Shown here one piece after another: positions 1 to 7,007 of a stretch of DNA of 18,143 nucleotides. The notes under the pieces are model-generated. The model saw only the letters and a program-made list of their open reading frames with translations, had not been told where the DNA came from and did no database searches. The position numbers and the translations under genes are program-made. How positions within the stretch are numbered: the first letter of the stretch is position 1; each line of letters begins with the position of its first letter. This DNA comes from BS750m-G62 sp964577175 (GTDB lineage: Bacteria; Planctomycetota; Phycisphaerae; FEN-1346): contig CAZNYC010000084.1 in assembly GCA_964577175.1 (NCBI GenBank), forward strand, positions 1 to 18,143, written 5' to 3'.

Positions 1-213
1 GCGTTTCGAGGCGGCGTGCGCCGTTCGAGCCCGCTGCGGGAGCAGCGGGTCATCCCCATCCGCCGTGGCAGAGAAGCGCCGCCATTCGCGCGTGACCGGC
101 CGCTTCCGCCTTCGCCCTTCGGGCTACGGCGGACAAGTCCGCGGCCGGCCCGAACGGCGGCCGGCTCCAACGGCAGGCGTTTCGAAAGCCCCCGGCTCGA
201 ACGTCGCAATCGC
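1..213. repeat. Family A inverted-hairpin doublet, copy 1, with a nested 29-bp insertion
   Basis: This spacer lies downstream of the GH10-fold gene and holds no credible gene. The first hairpin (30-49) has stem CCCGCTGC / GCAGCGGG around loop GGGA and is preceded by CGTTCGAGC. About 46 bases later a second stem, CCGGCCGC (96-103) / GCGGCCGG (141-148), is followed by CCCGAACGG. The layout matches the doublets at 2612-2715 and 7008-7109. The second hairpin's loop is expanded by 29 bases (109-137), flanked on both sides by TCCG (105-108 and 138-141). Removing the insert and one TCCG leaves a TTCC tetraloop, as in the copy at 7081. A further CCGGCTCGAACG near 195-206 may be another family end. 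Function unknown. Confidence 0.7.
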
Positions 214-2403
214 TCACCTTCCCGGCGGCAGGTGGAGTTCGGCCGTCTCGGGGCCCGCCCGTCCCAGGTGCACCTCGCGGGTCGTCTCGCGCCCCTCAAG
301 CCGGGCCGTCAGGCGGTACGTCCCGAAGAAGACGCGGGCCCGGATGCGTCCGGCGGCGTCGGTCCGGCCGGCGGCGTCGGTCCGCCACCGCCGATGGATG
401 AGGTCTTCCAGCACGTGGTAGGCGGGTTTGGGGGAGAGGTCCGCCCGCAGCAGCCCCGCGGCCGCGTTCCGCCACGCGAACCGGTCCGAGAGGTCCCACC
501 AGGTAATCCCCGCCACCCGCCGGTCGGCCAGCGCCGCCGTGTAGAAGTGCCGGACGGCCTCGGCCTGCTCCGCCTCGGTCTGGGCGTCGCCGATGATCGT
601 GACGGCCGAGACGTGCACGGGCCGGCCCGTCCGGCCGGCGGCGGCGATGGTTTTCCGCAGGCGGCCGAGCGACCACACCCCCTCGTGCTGATGGGCCGTC
701 ACGCCGACGGCGTCCGGCCGCGGGCCGGCCGCATCCTCCCCGCCGACCGCGGAAGCCAGCGACGCCGGCTCGTCCGCCGTCAGGAGCAGGGCGCCGGCCG
801 GGTCGGCGGCCCGGGCCCACGCCAAGGCCTCGGCGGCCGCCACCTCCGCCTTGCCGAGATGCGTCGACCCGTTCGGGTTGTGGACCACGTCCCAGGTGGC
901 GACGCCCGCGCGATACCGCCGGACCGTCCGCCCCACGTGGGCCCGCAGGGCGTGGCGGACGGCGTCGGCGTCCAGGGGGTCGGCCCAGCGCGGCACGGCC
1001 TCCGACCAGACGAGCGGATGGACGCGGACGCGGATGCCGTGCTCGCGGCACCAGCGGACGGCGGCGTCGAGACGGCCGTAGTCCGGCCGCCCGCGCTGCC
1101 GCTCGATGACCGGCCAGTACGCCGGCACCACCGCCAGGTTGAAGAGGTGGGCGAACCGCCGCTCGTACACGCGGTTCTTCTCGCCCCACCGGCCGAACGC
1201 GAACAGGTTGCATCCGAACGTGAAGTCGTGGCCCGTCTGGACGATCTCGACGACGGCGCCGGGGACGGGCCGGCCGTCGGCGTCGCGGACGAGCACTGCC
1301 ACGTCCCGCTGGCGGAAGTTGCGGATGTCGTTCTCGAATCGTGCGGCGAGGATCCGCTCGGACTCGATGCGTTCGGCCAGCCGACGCGTCCGCGTGATGA
1401 GCCGCGCCACGCGGAGGGCGGCGCGGGAGAGGTCGCGGCGGGAAAGGGCGTCGTCGCCCAGCCGCTTCCATATGTCGTGGTGGTGATGGAGGTCGGCGGC
1501 CAGGTGGTCGGTCGCGCGGGCCAGGACCTCCGAGAAGCCCCGGGCCGCCTCCTCCGCCCGGTGCTGCTGGGCCCGGACCCGTTCGGGGTTCGGCTGCTCC
1601 CGGAGCGCTTCGCCCCACAGGACGGCCAGGGCCTCGAAGAACCGCCGCCCCAGGTCGCGGGCGCTACGATACTCGGCGAAGGCGACGTACCCCTCCGGCG
1701 TCTCGGCGAGCGGGGGGAGGGCGGCCTCCAGGTCCGCCCGCAGCCGCGTCGTGGCCTCGGCCAGGTACTTGGCTGCCTCCGCCCGTTCGCCGACGGTGGC
1801 GGGCTCATCGAGGCGATACGTCGCCTCCAGGGGACCGGGGCACGCGGCCCGGTGCCGCACGTCGAGGGGTTGGTCGCGGGCGTCGGCGACACGGACCGAC
1901 GCCGCCCACTCCCCCCCGTGGTTCACCACCCGCACGAGCAGGCGGTGCCAACCGGCCGACAGACGGACGGGAACGGTGTCCTGGTCGGCCCGCCAGGACC
2001 GGTGGACGTCGCGAGTGTGGACGGTGCGGCCGTCGATCTCGGCGCGGACGGCGTCGTCGCTGCCGATCCGCAGACGGTACTTGCCGTCCTCCGGCACCTC
2101 GAAAAAGGTGAAGAGGAGGGCGGTGCCGGTGTCGGCGTTCGGGAAGAGGGCGTCGAGGTCGATACGTCCGTTGGGTTCGGCCTCGATGGGGAGCCAGACG
2201 CCGCCGCCGGCGTGCCGGCCGGGCCAGGTGGCGAAGTCGTCGGCAAGGGCGGGGGCGTCGAGGCGCCGGCCGTCCAGCGGGCCGCAGACCGTCCACTCGC
2301 GCAGGAACCCGCCCGTGCCGCGCGCACCGCACGGCGACCCCGCCGCGAGCAGGACCGCGGCGGCCAGGAGGATGATCGCGTGGCTCGATGGGAGGGTGCG
2401 CAT
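214..2403 (-). CDS. Secreted GH10-fold (xylanase-like) protein lacking both catalytic glutamates
   Basis: This is a 729-residue protein from ATG 2403. A GTG three codons upstream is possible, and no convincing ribosome site separates them. A signal peptide covers about residues 1-28 (hydrophobic core AIILLAAAVLLAAG). Next come a beta-sandwich resembling PA14-type domains (about 35-180), a helical linker containing LHHHHD, and a short carboxypeptidase-regulatory-like strand region (DADGRPVPGAVVEI). The GH10 barrel follows, from FTFGCNLF (about residue 395) to SPKPAYHVLEDLIH. Barrel landmarks are HPLVWSE, WDVV, GVTAHQHEG and ITWWDLSD. GH10 enzymes cleave beta-1,4-xylan with two glutamates, in WDVVNE and in (I/S)(T/S)E. 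Here the first motif reads WDVVHN (N509) and the second HVSAVT (A600), so both are missing while the scaffold is kept. Inference: a glycan-binding pseudoenzyme, or an enzyme with another mechanism. TDAAGR is duplicated in tandem near the C-terminus. Substrate unknown. Confidence 0.85.
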   Translation of the reverse strand: MRTLPSSHAIILLAAAVLLAAGSPCGARGTGGFLREWTVCGPLDGRRLDAPALADDFATWPGRHAGGGVWLPIEAEPNGRIDLDALFPNADTGTALLFTFFEVPEDGKYRLRIGSDDAVRAEIDGRTVHTRDVHRSWRADQDTVPVRLSAGWHRLLVRVVNHGGEWAASVRVADARDQPLDVRHRAACPGPLEATYRLDEPATVGERAEAAKYLAEATTRLRADLEAALPPLAETPEGYVAFAEYRSARDLGRRFFEALAVLWGEALREQPNPERVRAQQHRAEEAARGFSEVLARATDHLAADLHHHHDIWKRLGDDALSRRDLSRAALRVARLITRTRRLAERIESERILAARFENDIRNFRQRDVAVLVRDADGRPVPGAVVEIVQTGHDFTFGCNLFAFGRWGEKNRVYERRFAHLFNLAVVPAYWPVIERQRGRPDYGRLDAAVRWCREHGIRVRVHPLVWSEAVPRWADPLDADAVRHALRAHVGRTVRRYRAGVATWDVVHNPNGSTHLGKAEVAAAEALAWARAADPAGALLLTADEPASLASAVGGEDAAGPRPDAVGVTAHQHEGVWSLGRLRKTIAAAGRTGRPVHVSAVTIIGDAQTEAEQAEAVRHFYTAALADRRVAGITWWDLSDRFAWRNAAAGLLRADLSPKPAYHVLEDLIHRRWRTDAAGRTDAAGRIRARVFFGTYRLTARLEGRETTREVHLGRAGPETAELHLPPGR
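351..386. repeat. 18-bp in-frame tandem duplication in the GH10-fold gene
   Basis: Two adjacent 18-base units (351-368 and 369-386) differ only at the last positions and encode TDAAGR twice on the minus strand, between the barrel and the C-terminal beta domain. The reading frame is preserved. Confidence 0.85.
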
Positions 2404-2444
2404 TGTGTGCACGAGCGGTTCGTGTGCCTTGAGGTCGCATGAGG

Positions 2445-2524
2445 GCGCGGTGGGTCTCCGTCCCCACCGCGCGACTGCGCGTCTCGGCAGCGCTGCGCGG
2501 CGGGTGCGGAGACCCGCCGCGCAG
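2445..2524. repeat. Family B hairpins, an inverted pair
   Basis: The first hairpin (2445-2472) is GCGCGGTGGG / CCCACCGCGC with an eight-base loop containing TCTCCG. The second (2493-2524) has a perfect 13-bp stem, CTGCGCGGCGGGT / ACCCGCCGCGCAG, with loop GCGGAG. Read on the opposite strand, the second has the same plan and loop as the first, so the two form an inverted pair. Close relatives occur at 15387 and 15529. They lie just upstream of the GH10-fold gene start, within the gene-free stretch 2404-2722. That stretch otherwise holds only the family A doublet. Confidence 0.75.
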
Positions 2525-2611
2525 GAAACCGTGCGGAGGGCTTAAACCCGCGGGCGGGAGAGAAGTCGCGGTCGCGTTCGGCGGGAAGCGCCGATGCCGG
2601 GTGTGCCCTGC

Positions 2612-2715
2612 GCCGTTCGAGCCGGGTGCGGGAGCACCCGGTCATCCTCATCTTGCATGGCCCATGCCCCGGCGGATGATGATGCCCCGCCGCTCCCGCG
2701 GCGGGCTCGGGGCGC
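2612..2715. repeat. Family A inverted-hairpin doublet, copy 2
   Basis: CGTTCGAG precedes stem CCGGGTGC (2622-2629) / GCACCCGG (2634-2641) with loop GGGA. After 44 bases comes stem CCCGCCGC (2686-2693) / GCGGCGGG (2698-2705) with loop TCCC, then CTCGG. The second hairpin is the first one in the opposite orientation. The connecting segment can also pair (CATCCTCATC with GATGATGATG; GCATGG with CCATGC). It abuts the 3' end of rdgB, so a transcript-end role is possible. No U-tract typical of an intrinsic terminator follows. Confidence 0.75.
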
Positions 2716-2722
2716 GGCGGCA

Positions 2723-3319
2723 CTACAGCAGCGCCGCCAGGCGGTCTTTGATGGCGGCCAGGGCGCGGGCCCGGTGGCTGATGCGGTTCTTCTCCTCGGG
2801 CGGCAGTTGGGCCATCGTCCGGCCGCGGTCCGGCAGGTAGAAGTGGGGGTCGTACCCGAAGCCGTTGGACCCGGCGGGGGTGTCCGTGATAACGCCCTCG
2901 CACGTGCCCCCGGCGACGGCGAGGACCTCCTCGGGCGTGGCCAGGGCCATGATGCAGCGGAACCGGGCGGTCCAGGTTTCGGGCGGCTGGTCGGCCAGGG
3001 CCCGCATGAGGGCGGCGTTGTTGGCCGCATCATCGCCCTGCCCGCCGCCGTAACGGGCGGAGCGGACGCCCGGCGCCCCCCCGAGCGCGTCGACCACCAG
3101 GCCGGAGTCGTCGGCCAGGGCCCATCGGCCGGTGGCGCGGGCGTAGCCGAGCGCCTTGGCCCGGGCGTTGGCCTCGAACGTCTCGCCCGTCTCGGGGACG
3201 GTGGGCACGTCGTCGAAGGCGTCGAGCGGCACGAGGTCCACGTCGAGCGGGGCGAGGATGGCGGCGATCTCGCGGAACTTGCCGCGGTTCCGCGTGCCGA
3301 TGACCAGCGTGCGGGGCAT
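2723..3319 (-). CDS. rdgB: XTP/dITP diphosphatase (RdgB/HAM1 family)
   Basis: This protein hydrolyses dITP, XTP and dUTP analogues to monophosphates plus pyrophosphate, which keeps deaminated purines out of DNA and RNA in the cytoplasm. At 198 residues it has the normal family length. Signature motifs are VIGTRNRGKFREI at the N-terminus, LADDSGLVVDALGGAPGV with the catalytic-region aspartates, RSARYGG, SNGFGYDPHFYLP, and the C-terminal ISHRARAL. ATG 3319 is chosen because GAAGGG lies seven bases upstream and the product begins MPRTLVIGTRN as usual. The frame is open to 3394, but that adds a non-homologous tail running into the preceding gene. It follows the SPOR-like lipoprotein by 71 bases and rph one gene further up. 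The rph-rdgB pairing is known from other bacteria, such as Bacillus subtilis. Confidence 0.95.
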   Translation of the reverse strand: MPRTLVIGTRNRGKFREIAAILAPLDVDLVPLDAFDDVPTVPETGETFEANARAKALGYARATGRWALADDSGLVVDALGGAPGVRSARYGGGQGDDAANNAALMRALADQPPETWTARFRCIMALATPEEVLAVAGGTCEGVITDTPAGSNGFGYDPHFYLPDRGRTMAQLPPEEKNRISHRARALAAIKDRLAALL

Positions 3320-3390
3320 GGCTGCCCTTCTCGTCTCACGCGGTGCATCAGGAGATACGCCGCGCGGAATGTCCGTGGGACCTCCGGCCG

Positions 3391-4578
3391 TCACATCTGC
3401 CGCGTGAGCCGCGCGATCACGACGAAGTCGAGCCCCTCCAGCGCCTCGACGACGTGCGGGGTGCGGAGGGCCTGCTCGACCGTCAGGTTGCGGGCGCGGA
3501 ACATCTGGACGGTGCCTTCACGGCTGTAGAGACGAATCTTGCCGGCGCCGGCCGTGCCAAGAGCGGCCGGCAGGGACTCCAGGACGAGGGCCTCGACGGT
3601 GGCGCGGTTCGGGTCGTCCGGATCGGCGGCCACGCCCGCCACGCCCACCCGGGCCTGCGTATCGGGGTCCAGTTGCTTTATCAGTTGCCGGACGAGCGCC
3701 CCGACGAGGGTGGGGAGTTGGTCGCGGCCCTGGGCGACGCCGGCGGCGCGGTGCCCGCTGTCGATGAGGCCGGTCTTCGTGTCGACGAGCGAGATCGTCA
3801 GGCGATACAGGGCCTCCGGCAGGTGGGGGCCGAGGTCGGCGGCCGCCGACCGCCGGCCGGGGATGATCGCGACGTACGGTTTGAGGTTCGCCTCGTCGGG
3901 GGCCCGTTCGCCCTCGAGGACGAGCGTGCCGAACGCGTCCCGAAGCCGCTTGATCTTCGGGTCCACAACCTTCGGCCTGGCGTCGGGCCGGCCCACCTTG
4001 GCGGGGTCGTCGAAGATCCCGGGCCCGAACGCGCCGACCGAGGCGGTGCTCTTCGACGGGCCGTGATACACGTACGCCTCGTACCCTTCGTCGCGGAGCC
4101 GGCGGGCGTACGCCTGGGCCCGGCTCATCCGGCCGGGGCGCTGCCAACTGGCCACGATCAGCGTGTACTGGCCGGCCGCCTCCTGGACCGGCCAGGGGTT
4201 CTCGGGCAGGGGTTCGGGCACGGGCATGAGCATGACGCCCGCAAACGGGTACTGGCCCTGGGCGTCGCGGATGCTGCGGACGCGGCGGAGCATCCGGTCC
4301 GCCGCCGGATCCTTCCAGGAGCCGTACCGGCCGACGCAGACGGCCGCGTACTCGTGCCCCTTGACGGTGAAGACCTCGTCCAACCCCTGGGCCTCGAGTT
4401 CGCCGGCCAGGCGGTCGGCGGCGGAGGCGGCCTGGGGACCCTTGTACTCCAGCAGGACGACGGTCAGCGTCGGTGCCTCGGTGCGCGTGGCGCCGCGGTA
4501 GCAGCCGGGGAGGGCGGCCAGGGCGACGGCGGCGGCCGTCACCACCGCCGCGAGGATGCGTTGCCGGGGTGGGAACAT
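3391..4578 (-). CDS. Lipoprotein with two SPOR-like repeats, between rph and rdgB
   Basis: This 395-residue protein starts at ATG 4578 behind a strong GGAAGGAGT ribosome site. The N-terminus is a lipoprotein signal: hydrophobic residues 8-23, then lipobox LPGC with the acylated cysteine at C26, so it is probably membrane-anchored. Two alpha/beta segments resemble the SPOR peptidoglycan-binding fold. The first runs from LTVVLLEYKG to VCVGRYGSWKDP. The second runs from YTLIVASWQ through RAQAYARRLRDEGYEAYVYHGPSKSTASVGAFG. In both, a beta strand is followed by an 'AxxxAxxLxxxG' helix and a 'VxVGxF/YG' strand. The C-terminal half (about 240-395) looks like a penicillin-binding-protein-activator or LpoB-type periplasmic domain (LYRLTISLVDTKTGLIDSG), which is only a loose resemblance. 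It starts 37 bases after the rph stop. Precise role unknown; an envelope or cell-wall function is inferred. Confidence 0.8.
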   Translation of the reverse strand: MFPPRQRILAAVVTAAAVALAALPGCYRGATRTEAPTLTVVLLEYKGPQAASAADRLAGELEAQGLDEVFTVKGHEYAAVCVGRYGSWKDPAADRMLRRVRSIRDAQGQYPFAGVMLMPVPEPLPENPWPVQEAAGQYTLIVASWQRPGRMSRAQAYARRLRDEGYEAYVYHGPSKSTASVGAFGPGIFDDPAKVGRPDARPKVVDPKIKRLRDAFGTLVLEGERAPDEANLKPYVAIIPGRRSAAADLGPHLPEALYRLTISLVDTKTGLIDSGHRAAGVAQGRDQLPTLVGALVRQLIKQLDPDTQARVGVAGVAADPDDPNRATVEALVLESLPAALGTAGAGKIRLYSREGTVQMFRARNLTVEQALRTPHVVEALEGLDFVVIARLTRQM

Positions 4579-4615
4579 GGGGGGACTCCTTCCGTCGTGG
4601 CGGCGCCGGCCGCCG

Positions 4616-5341
4616 TTACCCCTTTTGTACCGCGCGGGCCTGGTGCTTGGCCAGCGTTTCGCAGCCTTGCCGGGCCAGGCGCAGCAGCCGCTTCAGGTCC
4701 GCTCCGCTGAAGGTGGCCTCCTCGCCGGAGGCCTGGACCTCGATGAGCCGCCCGGAGGCGGTCATGACGATGTTGGCGTCGACGTCGGCGGCGCTGTCGT
4801 CGGCGTAGTCGAGGTCCAGCAGGGGCCGGCCGTCCACGATGCCGCAACTGGTGGCCACGACCTGCTCGACGACGGGGTCCGGGGTGTCGGTGGGGAGGCG
4901 CTGCTCGCGGCGTCCGCGGGCGACGGCGCGGGCCAGGGCCACCCATCCGCCGGTGATGGCGGCGCAGCGGGTGCCGCCGTCGGCCTCCAGGACGTCGCAG
5001 TCGACGATGATCTGCTTCTGGCCGAGGGTCTCCAGGCGCATGCCGGCCCGCAGGGACCGGCCGATGAGCCGGCGGATCTCGGTGCCGCGGCTGCTCGTCC
5101 CGCCGGGTCCCGGCCGGCGGATCCGCTGCCCCCCCGAGGCCGGCAGCATGCCGTACTCGGCCGTCACCCATCCGCGGCCGGTGCCCATGAGCCAGCGCGG
5201 CACGCGGTCCTCGATGGTCGCGGTGCAGACGACGCGGGTCCGGCCGACGGCGATGAGGCACGAGCCGTCGGCGCTTGGGATGAAGTCCGGCGTGATGCGG
5301 ACGGCGCGGAGGCGGTCGGCGTCGCGGCGGCGGGATGGCAT
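4616..5341 (-). CDS. rph: Ribonuclease PH
   Basis: RNase PH is a phosphate-dependent 3'-to-5' exoribonuclease that trims the 3' ends of tRNA precursors; it forms hexamers in the cytoplasm. The 241-residue product matches the family along its length: TRVVCTATIEDRVPRWLMGTGRGWVTAEYGMLP, GTEIRRLIGRSLRAGM, QKQIIVDCDVLEADGGTRCAAITGG and the C-terminal EVQASGEEATFSGADL. The basic and acidic residues of the phosphorolytic site are present in these blocks. ATG 5341 is preceded by AAGGTG at a suitable distance. It is the first gene of the rph - lipoprotein - rdgB group. A MITE-like element sits 53 bases upstream of its start, separating it from the aminotransferase gene, so rph transcription may begin in or next to that element. 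Confidence 0.96.
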   Translation of the reverse strand: MPSRRRDADRLRAVRITPDFIPSADGSCLIAVGRTRVVCTATIEDRVPRWLMGTGRGWVTAEYGMLPASGGQRIRRPGPGGTSSRGTEIRRLIGRSLRAGMRLETLGQKQIIVDCDVLEADGGTRCAAITGGWVALARAVARGRREQRLPTDTPDPVVEQVVATSCGIVDGRPLLDLDYADDSAADVDANIVMTASGRLIEVQASGEEATFSGADLKRLLRLARQGCETLAKHQARAVQKG

Positions 5342-5391
5342 GTGGCTTCACCTTATTCGAGCCCGGAACGCGCTCGGCTTGGCCTCGCGGC

Positions 5392-5556
5392 TAAGAGCCT
5401 ATCCGAATACCCCTCTGGCTTCGGCCGGCTGCGGCGACCGTAGCCGGCGTCGGGCTGCATCGCCAACCCGGAGACGGGTTGCCTGCTTCGCCCTCCTTGC
5501 CTGCGGCCGCCTCGCTCGGCCTCGGGCCGACGAGGGGTGATTCGGATAGGCTCTAA
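5392..5556. mobile_element. 159-bp MITE-like element with terminal inverted repeats and TAA duplication
   Basis: The left end (from 5395) reads GAGCCTATCCGAATACCCCTC. The right end, ending at 5553, reads GAGCCTATCCGAATCACCCC on the other strand. These are inverted repeats of about 20 bases differing by a one-base indel. Both ends are flanked by TAA (5392-5394 and 5554-5556), consistent with a 3-bp target duplication. The interior (about 115 bases) has no plausible gene. A three-base TNA target is typical of some IS5-family groups, so a non-autonomous IS5-like derivative is a reasonable guess. No transposase is present to confirm it. It occupies most of the spacer between the aminotransferase stop and the rph start. 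Confidence 0.75.
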
Positions 5557-5571
5557 AAGGGCTGCGTGACG

Positions 5572-6945
5572 CTACGCGCCCGACGGCTGCCACTGGCGCA
5601 TCGCGCCGGCGAGGATGTCGAGGCCCTCGTCCAGTTGCTCGCGGGTGATGTTCATCGGCGGCATGATGCGCAGGACCGTCTCGTGCGTGCAGTTGATGTG
5701 CAGGCCCTTCTCCAGGCACGCCGAGACGAGGTCTTTTCCGTTCTGCGCCAGGTCCACGCCGATCATCAGCCCCACGCCGCGCACCTCCGCGATGACGGGC
5801 ATCTCCTGTTTCAGTTCCAGGAGCCGGCGGCGGAGGTACCGCCCCGTGTGCTGCGCGTTCTGAAGGAGGTCCTCGTCGCGGATGATCTCGAAGACGGCGC
5901 AGCCGGCGGCGGCGGCGAGCGGGTTCCCGCCGAACGTCGACGCGTGCGTGCCGGGCTTCAGGTGCTCGGCCACCTCGGGCCGGGCGCACATGGCGCCGAT
6001 GGCCGTGCCCCCGCCCAACTGCTTGGCCATCGTCATGATGTCCGGGACGATTTCGGATTGCGGATTTCGGGATTCGGAATCCGGATTGGGTTGCGGGGCG
6101 GCATCGCCGGCGGGTTCGCGCGCGCCGCTTCGCGTCGCGGCTAAACGGTCCTCCTCGCCCCCCTCCTCGGCGCTCATCGGTTCCGCATTCCCCGTGCCAC
6201 CTTCCGCATTCCCGACCGCCTGATACCCCCACCATGTGCCGCAGCGGCCGACGCCCGTCTGGACCTCGTCGACGATGAGCAGCATGCCGCGCTGGTCGCA
6301 CAGGTCGCGGAGGGCCCGGAAGAAGTCCGGGTCGACGAGGTTCACGCCGCCCTCGCCCTGGACGACCTCCAGGAGGACGGCGCAGGTTTCCTCGTCGGCG
6401 AGGCGCTCGACCTCGTCCATGTCGTTCAGTGGAGCGTAGACGAACCCCGGCACGAGCGGCTGGAACCCTTCCTGGTACTTCGGCTGGGCGGTGGCGGTGA
6501 TGGCGGCGAAGGTCCGGCCGTGGAAACTGTTCTCGAACGTGATGATCTTGTACTTGCCGCGCGCCGTGGCCAGCCGGGCCAGTTTCAGCGCCGCCTCGTT
6601 CGCCTCCGCACCGGAGTTGCAGAAGAACGTCTGGCCGCCGAATCCGGTGGTGGCGATCCACTCGGCCAGCCGGCCCTGCGGTTCGGTGTACCACGTGTTG
6701 GGCATGTAGAGCAGCCGGCCGGCCTGCTCGGCGATGGCCTGGACCAGGCGCGGATGGCAGTGCCCCACGCCCGTGACGGCCCAGCCGCTGAAGAGGTCCA
6801 GGTACCGCTTGCCGTCGGCGTCCCAGAGATAGGGCCCTTCGCCGCGGACGGCCACCTTCGGCAGCCGCGGGTAGTTGCCGATGACGTGCCGCTCGAACCG
6901 CGCGATGGTCTCCTGCGTGGGGTCGGGTTGGTAGGTGTCGGTCAT
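5572..6945 (-). CDS. argD: Class-III PLP aminotransferase, probable acetylornithine aminotransferase, with a repeat-derived insertion
   Basis: ArgD-type enzymes transfer the amino group between N-acetylornithine and 2-oxoglutarate in arginine synthesis. Motifs are YLDLFSGWAVTGVGHCHP, NSGAEANEAALKLAR, ENSFHGRTFAA, LLIVDEVQTGVGR and MTMAKQLGGG with the PLP-binding lysine K308. The C-terminus CTHETVLRIMPPMNIT resembles ArgD's substrate-end block. ATG 6945 follows AGGAG by six bases. The product has 457 residues against about 400 for the family. The excess is a single low-complexity insertion (A243-I299) between WWGYQ and VPDIM, just before the lysine strand. It is encoded by dispersed repeat DNA in frame and without a stop. 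The rest of the enzyme looks intact. Ornithine or another omega-aminotransferase activity cannot be excluded. Confidence 0.85.
   Translation of the reverse strand: MTDTYQPDPTQETIARFERHVIGNYPRLPKVAVRGEGPYLWDADGKRYLDLFSGWAVTGVGHCHPRLVQAIAEQAGRLLYMPNTWYTEPQGRLAEWIATTGFGGQTFFCNSGAEANEAALKLARLATARGKYKIITFENSFHGRTFAAITATAQPKYQEGFQPLVPGFVYAPLNDMDEVERLADEETCAVLLEVVQGEGGVNLVDPDFFRALRDLCDQRGMLLIVDEVQTGVGRCGTWWGYQAVGNAEGGTGNAEPMSAEEGGEEDRLAATRSGAREPAGDAAPQPNPDSESRNPQSEIVPDIMTMAKQLGGGTAIGAMCARPEVAEHLKPGTHASTFGGNPLAAAAGCAVFEIIRDEDLLQNAQHTGRYLRRRLLELKQEMPVIAEVRGVGLMIGVDLAQNGKDLVSACLEKGLHINCTHETVLRIMPPMNITREQLDEGLDILAGAMRQWQPSGA
6049..6219. repeat. Composite repeat insertion inside argD
   Basis: This is a 171-base segment (57 codons) absent from normal family members. 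Its left part (6049-6090) consists of ATTTCGG / ATTGCGG / ATTCGGA units and closely matches the repeat next to tRNA-Ser (11025-11061, opposite orientation). Its right part has TTCCGCATTCCC twice (6181-6192 and 6202-6213), a 21-base period. The middle has GCCGCTTCGCGTCGCGGC, which pairs with itself only imperfectly. The length is a multiple of three and no stop occurs in the argD frame. Confidence 0.75.
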
Positions 6946-7007
6946 GGGTTGCTCCTGGGGTCGTGACCTTCGGGGGCACGGCGCGCCCTGCTTTTCGAAC
7001 CCGCCGT

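Noticed and set aside
16..2442. An 808-codon open frame on the plus strand
   Set aside because: It is antisense to the GH10-fold gene, has a proline/arginine/glycine-rich composition and no domain. Long shadow frames are expected at this GC content.
2622..2705. Intrinsic transcription terminators
   Set aside because: The stems are strong but no T-run follows on either strand. They are kept as structured repeats with only a possible transcript-end role.
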